The position numbers and the translations under genes are program-made. From Arthrobacter sp. OVS8 (GTDB lineage Bacteria > Actinomycetota > Actinomycetes > Actinomycetales > Micrococcaceae), in assembly GCA_028370155.1 (NCBI GenBank), contig CP116670.1:4030001-4094000 (forward strand): a stretch of DNA of 64,000 nt. Reading direction: 5' to 3'. Positions 19,883 through 27,824 of the stretch are shown piece by piece. The first letter of the stretch is position 1, and each line of letters starts with the position of its first letter. A model generated the notes under the pieces. It searched no databases and had not been told where the DNA came from. It worked only from the letters and a program-made list of their open reading frames with translations.

Positions 19883-20414
19883 GTGACGAAGACTGCGCAG
19901 CACCCCGTGCTCGTGATCATGGGCGTCTCGGGATCCGGGAAGTCAACCGTGGCGGGCCTGCTGGCCGGCCGGCTGGGCTGGGATTTCGCGGAGGGCGATG
20001 ACCTGCACCCCGCATCCAACGTGGCGAAGATGCAGGCCGGCCAGCCCCTGACCGACGAGGACCGCTGGCCCTGGCTGGAAAGCATCGCCGGATGGATCCG
20101 GCAGCACACCGGAACCGGCACCCCAGGCGTGGTCACCTGCTCGGCGCTGAAGAAGCGCTACCGGGATGTCCTGCGCGGCGAGGGGTGGTGTTCGTCTTCC
20201 TCGACGGCAGCAAGGACCGGATCTCGGACCGGCTGGCATCCCGGCACGGGCACTTCATGCCCCCGGCCCTGCTCGAATCCCAGTTCGAGGCGCTCGAGGC
20301 CCCACACCTGAAGAGAACGCCATCACCCTGAGCGCCAGCTCCGCGCCGGCGGACGAAACGCAGGAGATCATTGACCGGCTCCACCTCGACGCCGTCCGGC
20401 CCGCGTCGCCTTAG
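19883..20414 (+). CDS. gntK: Gluconokinase (frame-broken)
   Basis: GntK-type carbohydrate kinase that phosphorylates gluconate to 6-phosphogluconate. The P-loop GVSGSGKST is at residues 14-22, followed by the family block DFAEGDDLHPASNVAKM, then GQPLTDEDRWPWL and the CSALKKRYRDVLR segment. Start GTG 19883 has a good GAGGAAGG 12 bp upstream. Two breaks (near 20188 in a run of four G, and near 20305 in a run of four C) are each repaired by one base. The repaired protein is about 178 aa, normal for the family. It ends just before a very long convergent terminator shared with rskA. Confidence 0.88.
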
Positions 20415-20417
20415 CCG

Positions 20418-20484
20418 CACCGAGACAAAAACCGCGGGCCCCGCACCTTCTGAAGGTGCGGGGCCCGCGGTCTTGTCTCGGTGC
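20418..20484. terminator. Bidirectional terminator between gntK and rskA
   Basis: An 18-bp perfect GC stem (from CCGCGGGCCCC) around a CTG loop is flanked by a second stem, CACCGAGACAA / TTGTCTCGGTG. This gives a nearly continuous hairpin about 30 bp long. The genes converge here, so it can serve both. Confidence 0.85.
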
Positions 20485-20489
20485 CGGTT

Positions 20490-21378
20490 TTACGCGCCCA
20501 GGGGGCCGCCGCCACGGTGGGCATGGTCGGCGACGTCGAGCCGCCGGTCGGTTCCACCGTAATGCCGAGGGCGGCTGCGCTGCTGATGCCCTTGACGACA
20601 GCCGGCTTGGACAGCGCTTCCGCATCCATCAGGCCCTGGGAGACAGGCGCCGAGCCGTCCTTCGGAATAAGCCACATCTGGTACACCTTCCCGGGCGGGG
20701 GCGCCGGGACGTCGTTCATCTTGACGACAATTGCGTCCTTCGAAGGCGAGACGGACACGGTGGCCGTGCCGCCGCCGGTGACATCGACTGTCGCCTGCCG
20801 CACATCGCCGGCCTGCAGCACCTGGTTCAGCGGGTCGTTGAGGTTCGCCACGTAGGCGCCGACGCCGACTCCGCCCAAGGCGATGAGCGCGGCGGCGGCG
20901 ACGCCGACGAGCCAGTTGCGCATGCCCTGCGGCCGGCGTCGTTCGTCCCGGCGCTTGCGGGCGGCGCCGAGTTCGTCGGTGACGGAGAGCCCTGGTGATT
21001 CCCGGACGGGCCGGGCCACAACGGGAGGTACCGCCGCCCGATCCTGAACCGGGTGCGTGGCGGTCACGGCGGCCGGAGCCTGGGCGGGCAGGGTCGCCAT
21101 GATCCGGTCCAGCAGGCCGGCCGGGGTTCTTCCTCGGCGGTGAAGCTCGTGGCCAGCGTCTCCCGGGCCTGCCGGACGCGCTCGTCAAAGGCGGCGCGTT
21201 CGGCCTGCGGAGCCGAGGCGAGGTATCCCTCGATGGCGGCACGCTCGGCGTCGTCCACGGCGTTCAGGGCGTACAGCTCAGCGAGGTCGGCTGCGCGGCC
21301 GGAGGCAAGGTCGGTGGCGATTTCGGCTGCAAATCCTGAGGGGACGCGGCCGTTGTTCTGTGCGTTCATGTCGGTCAT
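20490..21378 (-). CDS. rskA: Anti-sigma-K factor RskA (frame-broken)
   Basis: Membrane anti-sigma factor for the adjacent SigK. The N-terminal cytoplasmic sigma-binding region (ELYALNAVDDAERAAIEGYL) has no zinc-binding cysteines, as in the RskA group. One transmembrane helix (WLVGVAAAALIALGGVGVGAYVA) follows, then an extracytoplasmic RskA domain with KVYQMWLIPKDGSAP. Start ATG 21378 lies one base after the sigK stop, so translation is coupled. Two breaks are present, near 21121 (four G, probably five) and near 20503 (five G, probably six). The second repair gives a natural end at 20490 instead of reading through the terminator. Confidence 0.88.
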
Positions 21379-21379
21379 C

Positions 21380-21997
21380 TCAACTCACCCCCAGACAGGT
21401 CTTCAGCCGGATTAGTCCGTCACGGATGCGGGACTTGATGGTGGGCACCGCAGCATTGAGCTTCTCTGCGACTTCCCGGTAGGTGAGGCCGCCGTAGTAG
21501 GCGAGCCGCACGGACTCCTGTTGTGTGTCGGTCAGCGTCTCCAGGCAGCGGACCACTGCCTCGGCTTCCAGCCGGCTGCCGACCTCGTCGGAGACTGAGT
21601 CATGGTCGATGTCCTGGCTGCTGGCGCCGTACTTCGCTTCCCGGTCGGTGGACGACTGGGAGGACCGGACCTTGTCCACGGCCCTGCGGTGGGAGATGGT
21701 CATCAGCCACGCGAGCGGGCTCCCGGCCTCGGGATTGAACTTGGCGGCGTTCTGCCAGACCTGGAGGAAAACCTCCTGCGTGGTGTCCTCGCTGAGTTCC
21801 ACGTCGATCAATACCCGCCGGGCCATGCCGAAGACGCGCCGGGACGTGAGTTCGTAGAACTCCGCGAAGGCTGCCTGGTCGCCGCGGGCAATCTGTTCCA
21901 GCAATCCGCCGAGCCTGCGGTTCACATCGGCTGACGTGCCCGGGGAGCGGTGGCCTCGGGATTCGGGGCGTTGGGAGTGTCCATCACCTTCAAGCAT
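21380..21997 (-). CDS. sigK: ECF RNA polymerase sigma factor SigK
   Basis: Extracytoplasmic-function sigma factor of 205 aa, intact. Region 2 lies at about 45-110 (FAEFYELTSRRVFGMARRVL, then VFLQVWQNAAKFNPEAGSPLAWLMTI). Region 4 lies at about 145-200 (RCLETLTDTQQESVRLAYYGG, helix-turn-helix LTYREVAEKLNAAVPTIKSRI). Sequence and pairing with RskA match the SigK group. In this group proteolysis of RskA frees SigK in response to envelope or redox signals. The target genes are not obvious in this window. The 215 bp between sigK and trmL show no recognised feature. Confidence 0.92.
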   Translation of the reverse strand: MLEGDGHSQRPESRGHRSPGTSADVNRRLGGLLEQIARGDQAAFAEFYELTSRRVFGMARRVLIDVELSEDTTQEVFLQVWQNAAKFNPEAGSPLAWLMTISHRRAVDKVRSSQSSTDREAKYGASSQDIDHDSVSDEVGSRLEAEAVVRCLETLTDTQQESVRLAYYGGLTYREVAEKLNAAVPTIKSRIRDGLIRLKTCLGVS

Positions 21998-22213
21998 AAG
22001 GTGCCCGCCGCCGATCGCGGGTCATGAGGGCCTCCGCCCGCGGTGCGGCCGCCCGCAAGCCCCCGGACGGGTCGCAAGTTCGCCTGCAATGCTGTCACCT
22101 GCCGCACCTCGCTCCCTTCCCCGCTCCCGTGGCCCGCCGGTTTGACGGGCTCCACAAGTGATTCGGAACAGCGGTGGAACCGGATGGGCGGGGTCCGGGA
22201 ATACTTGCGGCAG

Positions 22214-22681
22214 CTAGAGCTTGGCGCCGGCGAATCCGTTCTGGCGCCAAGCCTCGTAGACGGCGATCGAGGCGGCATTCGCAAGATTCAGCGACCGTAG
22301 GGAAGGCAGCATCGGCAGCCGGACGCGGGACGTGACATGGGGGTCATGCTTGAGTTCCTCGGACAGCCCCACGGATTCCCGGCCGAACATCAAGACGTCA
22401 CCGGGCCGGTAGCTGATGTCCGTGTAGGAAGCCTCGCCGTCGGAGGTGAAGGCGAAGACACGATCCGGTGCGAGGGCAGCCCAGGCGGCGTCGATGTCCT
22501 GATGGACGGTCACGACGGCAAGGTCGTGGTAGTCGAGGCCGGCCCGGCGCAGCTTCGCGTCGGAGAAATCGAAGCCCAGGGGCTCGACCAGATGCAGCTC
22601 CGCGCCCGTGATGGCAGCCAGCCGGATCGCGTTGCCCGTATTGCCGGGGATTTCTGGGGTGTGGAAGAGGATGCGGAACAC
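22214..22681 (-). CDS. trmL: tRNA (cytidine(34)-2'-O)-methyltransferase TrmL
   Basis: SPOUT-class methyltransferase, 155 aa, that 2'-O-methylates the wobble base of tRNA-Leu isoacceptors. It starts FRILFHTPEIPGNTGNAIRLAAITGAELHLVEPLGF, the family's hallmark. The knot region is FGRESVGLSEEL, then RLPMLPSLRSLNLANAASIAVYEA. Intact, with a GTG start. It shows that some five-base C runs survive intact in this sequence (near 22337). Confidence 0.93.
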   Translation of the reverse strand: MFRILFHTPEIPGNTGNAIRLAAITGAELHLVEPLGFDFSDAKLRRAGLDYHDLAVVTVHQDIDAAWAALAPDRVFAFTSDGEASYTDISYRPGDVLMFGRESVGLSEELKHDPHVTSRVRLPMLPSLRSLNLANAASIAVYEAWRQNGFAGAKL

Positions 22682-22702
22682 CGTCCCATCCTAGCGAGCC
22701 TG

Positions 22703-23670
22703 CTAGTGCATCCCGCGCAGCAGCCGGGCGAGCACGGGAACGATGACGGTGTTGGGGGCCGGGCCGGAACCCAGGAACTGCTTGAGGCCGCGGGCCAGCC
22801 CGGCGGCGTTGACCACCTGGACTGTCTCGTGGCTGAACTCCCGGCCCGGCGGGCGGCGGTGCCGGTCGATCACCGGTTCGTGCAGGTTGCCGTCGGTGCT
22901 GTGGACCACGGTCCAGCCGGTGACGTTGAGCTCCGGAAAGATGTCCTGCATCCGGCGCACCACGTGGGCCAGCTGGGGCGGGGCGATGGAGCGTCCGCCG
23001 TGGGTCAGGGCGCTGCCGTTCCAGGCGTAGGCGCCGGGCGGCAGCAGCATGGAGCCGATGACCGCCATGCGGTAGCCGGAGAGCACCACGTGGTCGATGT
23101 GGCTGTTGTCCGCCGGGGACTGCAGCCCGTTGATGAGCCGGGCGGCCGGGATGGCGGGGAGGACCTGGCGGGTGATGAGCTGCACGGTGCGCATTTCCCG
23201 CTGGATCCTTGCCTCCGCCCCGAAGATGCCGCGCTTGCGGGGCAGCCCGTGGATCTGCTGGCGGGCCAGGTCCTGCGGGATCAGCGGCACTTCCCGGTCC
23301 CGGCGTACTGCTCAAAGGGCGGGATGTAGACCGGCGCGTCGGATGCGGTATTCCGGGGTGTGTTGGGGCGCCGGACATTGGCGGAGGCGCGGCTGCCGGC
23401 CGCAGGGGCATCAAAGTGGGCCCCCTCGTCAGCGGGCGCTTCCGGGAAGGCGCCGCGGCCGCTGCCGTAGGAACGATCGTAGTCCGCCCGGCTTTTGGCA
23501 TCGATCAGCGTCTCATAGGCCAGGGTGACGCGCCGGAAAGCGGCCGGGTCCCCGCCGTGGTCAGGGTGCGCGGTGCGGGCGGCCTTACGGTAGGCCACCT
23601 TGATTTCCTTATCCGTCGCCGTCACGGGGATCCGAAGGACCTGGTAATGCGAGCTGTTGCCCTGCGTCAA
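22703..23670 (-). CDS. J-domain protein with NERD-like C-terminal domain (frame-broken)
   Basis: N-terminal DnaJ domain (residues about 8-70) with helix II YRKAARTA and the HPD motif in HPDHGGD, which would stimulate a DnaK ATPase. A variable linker follows, then a C-terminal region resembling NERD nuclease-related domains (ARLINGLQSP-NSHIDHVVLSGYRMAVIGS). In NERD, a conserved aspartate in the DHVV strand is part of the putative active site. As read, there are two open frames overlapping by 10 bp (22703-23290 and 23281-23670). One added G near 23287 joins them into a single protein of about 322 aa, which I favour. No glycine/phenylalanine or zinc-finger region is present, so this is not DnaJ itself. 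Confidence 0.75.
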
Positions 23671-23792
23671 GCAAGAATCCTTTGCGTCGATGGCGCCAGC
23701 CCGTCCTGGACGTCGCCTGGCCAGTTTAACCGGCTAGGGGAGAACGAGCGTACCGGCACGGAAGGTTCCCGGCGGCTGGCATAATTCAGCGC

Positions 23793-24695
23793 ATGAATAT
23801 TGCCGTTGCCGTCAACCCGCGGGCATCCTTTGGCCGCGGGTTGCACGCCGGCAACGAAGCAGCCGCGTACTTCCGGGCCGCCGGGGCCGAGGTCCTGCTC
23901 CTGTGTGAGGACAGCTACGACGCGCTGGCGGCGTCCGTGGAAAAGGCGCTGGCCTCCGGCGTGGATGCCCTCGTGCTGGTGGGCGGAGACGGCATGGTCC
24001 ACCTCGGGGTCAATGCGCTCGCCGGGTCGGGCATGCCCTTCGGCGCGGTCCCGCTGGGGATCGTCCCCACAGGCACCGGAAACGACATGGCGCGCGCACT
24101 GGGAGTTCCGGTCCACGACATCCCCGGCGCCTGTGCGGGCGTGCTCGCAGCCCTGGCCGCCGGCGGGCGGATGATCGACGCCGGACGGGCGTCCTCCGAC
24201 GGGACGTACCGCTGGTTTGCCGGTGTGGTGTCCGCCGGCTTCGACGCGGCTGTCAATGAACGGGCCAACGCCTGGCGGTGGCCCCGCGGCAAGGCGCGCT
24301 ACCACCTGGCCATGCTCCGCGAACTCGCCTCATTCCGGGCCATCAACTACACCGTCACGGCCGACGGCGGGACCTGGCGGCAGGGCGCCATGCTGATCTC
24401 CGTCGCCAACGGGCAGTCGATTGGCGGCGGAATGAAGGTCACGCCTGACGCCGTGCTCGACGACGGCTACCTGGACCTGTTCATCGTCGGCCCGCTCTCC
24501 CGGACGGGCCTGCTGAGGGTCTTTCCGAGGGTCTTTTCCGGAGGCCACCTCGGGCATCCGGCCGTGCACATCCTGCGGGTGCGCAAGGTGGAGCTGTCCG
24601 CCGAGAACGTGGTGGCCTACGCCGACGGGGAGCGGATCGGCCCGCTGCCCCTCACCATCGAAGTGGTTCCCGGGGCGATCCGCGTTCTTGCGTAG
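23793..24695 (+). CDS. Diacylglycerol kinase-type lipid kinase
   Basis: DagK/YegS-family lipid kinase of 300 aa, intact. The ATP-binding GGDGM motif is at 64-68 and PTGTGND at 92-98. A second half with AVNERANAWRWPRGKARYHLAML, GQSIGGGMKVTPDAVLDDGYLDL and YADGERIGPLPLTIEVVPGA is typical. The likely substrate is diacylglycerol or a related lipid, but the exact lipid cannot be assigned. CATAAT lies nine bases before the start and there is no clear ribosome-binding site, so a leaderless or very short-leader mRNA is possible. Confidence 0.9.
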   Translation: MNIAVAVNPRASFGRGLHAGNEAAAYFRAAGAEVLLLCEDSYDALAASVEKALASGVDALVLVGGDGMVHLGVNALAGSGMPFGAVPLGIVPTGTGNDMARALGVPVHDIPGACAGVLAALAAGGRMIDAGRASSDGTYRWFAGVVSAGFDAAVNERANAWRWPRGKARYHLAMLRELASFRAINYTVTADGGTWRQGAMLISVANGQSIGGGMKVTPDAVLDDGYLDLFIVGPLSRTGLLRVFPRVFSGGHLGHPAVHILRVRKVELSAENVVAYADGERIGPLPLTIEVVPGAIRVLA

Positions 24696-24805
24696 CCGCG
24701 GGCCGGGCGCCGGACGGGCCTTCCGCGGCGCGGATCCGGTGAGTCTAGAATCGTGCGGAGGCTCGGGCGGGAAAACGAGCAGGCATAGCGGAATCGGGGC
24801 GGGGC

Positions 24806-25534
24806 ATGGGTAGCAGGCTGGAAGCCGGGTCGACAACGGCGGCCGCGGGGGCCGGTTCGCACCGCGCGCGGTCTGTGCGCCGGGGAGCCGCGCCTTCCTG
24901 GCGCTCGCAGTGGCAACGGCGCTGGCCGGTTGCAGCGTCGGCATTCCGGACCCCGCGGCCCCCAAGGCGGCACCTGCGACTCCGACCCTCGCCACCCCTA
25001 CCATCACACCCGGGTATGACGCCGCGGCCGTGGCCGCGAAGGACATGCCCTTCGCTGCCGGGGAGACGCTGGCGGCCGGCGTGCCCGTCCAGCTTTCCGA
25101 CGGGCTGCGGCAGGTGCGGGGATGGAAGCCCGGCGCGCAGAACGTGGCGGCGCGAGCCAGTACGTCAAAGAGGATGGCTGTGTGGCATCGGCAAAGGTAC
25201 GGACCAACCAGTCAGCCCTCGCCGTCGCCGGGGACGACAGGGCGTCCACGGAGGCGCTCTTCCAGTACCTGGATGCCAGCATCCTTCCCGGGTACCTGAA
25301 GCCGGCGACACTGCGCTGGGGTGGAGAACCCGGCGGTCCCGCTCCGCGCGTCGACGTGCTGGTGTTAACTGGCGGGGAGCGGGCGGCGCCAGGGCCACCG
25401 CCATCTTCGCCCGGCTGTTCAGCAAAGCGGGCTCCTCCGTGTACCTGTCCGTTTCGTGCCCCGACGCCCGGACGCTGGCCGCGGCACGGGCCGACGTCGA
25501 AGCGCGGATCGCCGTCGTTCCGCCGTCCGGCTGA
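24806..25534 (+). CDS. Putative lipoprotein of unknown function (frame-broken)
   Basis: Unrecognised gene. The repaired protein of about 243 aa has a basic N-terminus, a hydrophobic stretch (FLALAVATALAG) and a lipobox LAGC followed by SVGIPDP, so it should be a lipoprotein. A Pro/Thr-rich linker leads to a domain of about 170 aa with the segments SQYVKEDGCVASAKVR, LDASILPGYLKPATLRWGG, FARLFSKAGSSVYLSVSCPDA and a C-terminal LAAARADVEARIAVVPPSG. Three breaks (near 24877, 25144 and 25373) are each a single lost G in or near a G run. No continuous frame exists without repair. It sits between the lipid kinase and the convergent DoxX gene. No pathway can be inferred. Confidence 0.6.
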   Translation: MGSRLEAGSTTAAAGAGSHRARSVRRGAAPSWRSQWQRRWPVAASAFRTPRPPRRHLRLRPSPPLPSHPGMTPRPWPRRTCPSLPGRRWRPACPSSFPTGCGRCGDGSPARRTWRREPVRQRGWLCGIGKGTDQPVSPRRRRGRQGVHGGALPVPGCQHPSRVPEAGDTALGWRTRRSRSARRRAGVNWRGAGGARATAIFARLFSKAGSSVYLSVSCPDARTLAAARADVEARIAVVPPSG

Positions 25535-25556
25535 GTCGGCCGTCCGCCGTCACCCG

Positions 25557-25985
25557 TCAGCCCTGCTTTGTTGTCGAGGGCCTTGTTGGCGAGAGCCGAT
25601 TCAGCGCCAGGGCCCCGACCAGCAAGCCGAAGTCGCGCAGGGCCACGTCGTAGAAATCGCCCAGGATGATGAGGTTGACGATGATTCCGAGGAGCCATAC
25701 GGCCACGAGCAGCGAGCCGAAGCGCGGTTTCAGCGCAACGGCCAGGCCGGCGGCGATCTCCACGACGCCGACGACGTACATGATGGTCTGCGCCGGAAGC
25801 GGCACCACGGTGGTGACCACGGGCGCCAGGTACATGGTCCAGTCGGTGAGCAGATTGGTGAACTTATCGAGGCCGAAGACCACCGGAGCAACGGTGAAGA
25901 CTGTCCGAAGCAGCAGGAAGGCCTGGCGCTCGGGAGCCGCGGCCAGTGGCCGGGCGGGCGTGGCGGTAGATGCAGAGGTTTTCAT
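25557..25985 (-). CDS. DoxX-family membrane protein
   Basis: About 142 aa with four predicted membrane helices (LLRTVFTVAPVVFGLDKF, TIMYVVGVVEIAAGLAVAL, LLVAVWLLGIIVNLIIL, VALRDFGLLVGALAL). The KPRFGSLLVAVW and RD-G-L-VGALAL segments are typical of DoxX/DoxD-like proteins. Some mycobacterial DoxX proteins form a thiol-redox membrane complex. ATG 25985 has an ideal AGAAGGAG 5 bases upstream; an in-frame GTG lies three bases earlier. The gene is divergent from a SufR-like regulator. Its promoter carries an inverted repeat across the -10 box, so it is probably repressed by that regulator. Confidence 0.85.
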   Translation of the reverse strand: MKTSASTATPARPLAAAPERQAFLLLRTVFTVAPVVFGLDKFTNLLTDWTMYLAPVVTTVVPLPAQTIMYVVGVVEIAAGLAVALKPRFGSLLVAVWLLGIIVNLIILGDFYDVALRDFGLLVGALALNRLSPTRPSTTKQG

Positions 25986-25994
25986 CACGACTCC

Positions 25995-26043
25995 TTCTAA
26001 AAGTAGATAGTTTGATTTTAGAATGGAGGCGGTGATTAAGCAA
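25995..26043 (-). promoter_or_regulatory. DoxX promoter with overlapping operator (site 1)
   Basis: On the minus strand: -35 TTGCTT (26043-26038), a 17-nt spacer, -10 TAAAAT (26020-26015). A perfect 7-bp inverted repeat TTCTAAA / TTTAGAA with a 15-nt spacer spans 25995-26023, so one half-site covers the -10 box and the other lies in the leader near the ribosome-binding site. The same arrangement recurs at 30348-30396. Confidence 0.72.
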
Positions 26044-26074
26044 TGAAACTTGTTTTTAGAGCTAGGCTGATTTT

Positions 26075-26808
26075 ATGATCCGATCCCCTTGGAACCGCAG
26101 GATTGCGGCCGTCGCCTCGCTGGGGGACGAGGGCCGCCGGAAGCTGTTCGATTTCGTCGCCTCGGCCGGCAATGCCGTCAGCCGCGACGACGCTGCCGCA
26201 GCCCTGGGCCTGCCCCGGAGCACGGCGTCCTTCCAGCTGGACCGGCTGGTGCAGGACGGGCTCCTGGCCGTGGAATTCCGGAAGCTCGGGGGCAGGGGAG
26301 GGCCGGGGTCGGGCCGGCCGGCCAAGCTGTATCTGGCCGCCGTCCGGGAAGTCGCTGCGTCGGTGCCGGACCGCAACTACGACCTGGCCGCCGAACTGCT
26401 TGTCGCGGCCATCGAGGAGTCGGCGGCCGACGGCGGTTCCGCCCGCGAAGCGCTGGTGCGGACCGCTTACGCCCGGGGTTGGCGGCAGCCCGGGCCAGAG
26501 CCGGCGAGGCGGAACAGGATGATGCGCGGCCGGCAGTGGCGGGCACCGACTTCGCCGGGTTCCTCGCGGCGGAGGGCTACCGTCCGGAGGACGACGGCGA
26601 GGGCGGCCTGGTGCTGCTCAACTGTCCCTTCCACCGGATCGCCGAGGGCCACACCGAGGTGGTCTGCGCCATGAACGGCGCGTTCCTGGGCGGGGCCGCG
26701 GCGGGGTGCGGCATCGATCCGGACCGGGTGCAGGCTCTCGCCATCGACGAACTTCGCGCCCAGGGCGCCGCGCAGCCGGCGCAGTGCTGCGCCCGGATCC
26801 GGCCTTAG
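26075..26808 (+). CDS. SufR-like winged-helix regulator with C-terminal cysteines (frame-broken)
   Basis: Winged-helix DNA-binding domain at about 15-90 (GDEGRRKLFDFVASAG, then DDAAAALGLPRSTASFQLDRLVQDGLLAVEFRK, wing GRPAKLYLAA). The C-terminal half (DFAGFLAAEGYRPEDDGEGGLVLLNCPFHRIAEGH and onwards) has cysteines in LLNCPFH, EVVCAMN and GCGID spaced C-X13-C-X13-C, plus a terminal CC pair. This resembles the Fe-S-binding region of SufR-family repressors, though the last spacing (25 residues) is longer. One break near 26479 (four G, probably five) separates the halves. TAGGCT six bases before the ATG suggests leaderless transcription. Likely represses the divergent DoxX gene. Fe-S binding is inferred, not shown. 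Confidence 0.78.
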
Positions 26809-27773
26809 GGTGTGTGGCTGCGCGTCGGGGCGGAGCCGGAGGCCGCCGGAGCGGCGGGAGCCGGGACAGTGGGAGCCGGGACAGTGGGGGACGGGATAGT
26901 GTGCGCCGGGGGCTTGGCCCGCCCCTTCGTCCCGGTCAGCAGCACGCCTGCGATCACCAACAGGCCGCCCGCGATCTGGACGATGGTGAGCGGCGTCCCC
27001 AGCACCACGGTGATGACCGCCGTGAAGACCACAATCAGGTTGAGGTAGTTCCCGGCAGTGCCCGGCGCGGTGGTCTTCAGCGCAAGGTTCCAGAGGAGGT
27101 AGGCGCCCAGGGACGGGAAGACCACGATGTAGGCCAGCGACCACGCCTCGGCCGGCGTCTCCGGAAGCCGCACGTCCGCGGCGACGGCGAAGGGCGCCAG
27201 CGTCACGCCGGCGATCACCACCTGCGTCGCGGTGGCCGTAATGGCCGGAACGTCCAGCCTGCGGGCGATGATCGTGTAGCAGCCCCAGACGAGGATCGCC
27301 CCGATCATCATGACCTCACCGATATTCAGGGACAGGCTGATCACCCGCTGCAGTTCGCCCCTGGTCAACACCAGCAGGACGCCAAGAAGGCCGAGGATGA
27401 TGCCGAACCAGCCCCGCCGCGTGGTCCTCTCGCCCGTCAGGACCATCGCCAGTACAACGATCAGGGCCGGGTTGGCCGCCGTGATCAGCGACGCGTTCAT
27501 TGCCGAGGTGTGGCCGAGGGCGCCATACAGCAGAAGCGTGTAGCCGCTCATGCCCAGCACACTGAGAAGGAGGAGCACCGGCCAGCGGCGCAGCACCGCG
27601 CGCCAGTCCGGCTTCTCCACGAAGTGGGCCAGCAGCAGCAGCGGCACGGCGGCCAGCGTCCAGCGCCAGAACGTCAGGTCCAGGGGCGTCATCGAGGCGA
27701 CGGCGGCCTGGGCGACAATGAAATTCCCGGACCAGAAGAGTGTGGCCAGGACGAGGTACAAGGACGCTTTCAC
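26805..27773 (-). CDS. EamA/DMT-family transporter
   Basis: Drug/metabolite transporter superfamily permease of about 322 aa with ten membrane helices in two EamA repeats. It starts KASLYLVLATLFWSGNFIVAQA, contains RWTLAAVPLLLLAHF, and the second repeat begins GEVMMIGAILVWGCYTIIARRL. A Pro/Ala/Thr-rich tail with repeated PTVPAP follows. The proposed start is GTG 27773; an upstream in-frame GTG at 27791 would add six residues. Its stop codon overlaps the regulator's stop by four bases in convergent orientation. Substrate unknown. Confidence 0.88.
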   Translation of the reverse strand: MKASLYLVLATLFWSGNFIVAQAAVASMTPLDLTFWRWTLAAVPLLLLAHFVEKPDWRAVLRRWPVLLLLSVLGMSGYTLLLYGALGHTSAMNASLITAANPALIVVLAMVLTGERTTRRGWFGIILGLLGVLLVLTRGELQRVISLSLNIGEVMMIGAILVWGCYTIIARRLDVPAITATATQVVIAGVTLAPFAVAADVRLPETPAEAWSLAYIVVFPSLGAYLLWNLALKTTAPGTAGNYLNLIVVFTAVITVVLGTPLTIVQIAGGLLVIAGVLLTGTKGRAKPPAHTIPSPTVPAPTVPAPAAPAASGSAPTRSHTP

Positions 27774-27811
27774 CGCTCGAATGTACACCAATGCCGCGCC
27801 GGGACCGCGGG

Positions 27812-27824
27812 TAGAATTGCCCTG
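27812..27824 (+). promoter_or_regulatory. Probable leaderless promoter of cysteine desulfurase gene
   Basis: TAGAAT at 27812-27817 lies exactly six bases before the GTG start at 27824, which puts the expected transcription start on the start codon. No ribosome-binding site is visible. The -35 region is weak. Confidence 0.5.

Noticed and set aside
22214..23290. Horizontal transfer at the trmL/J-domain region
   Set aside because: Base composition and codon use match the neighbours; no mobile genes or flanking repeats were found.
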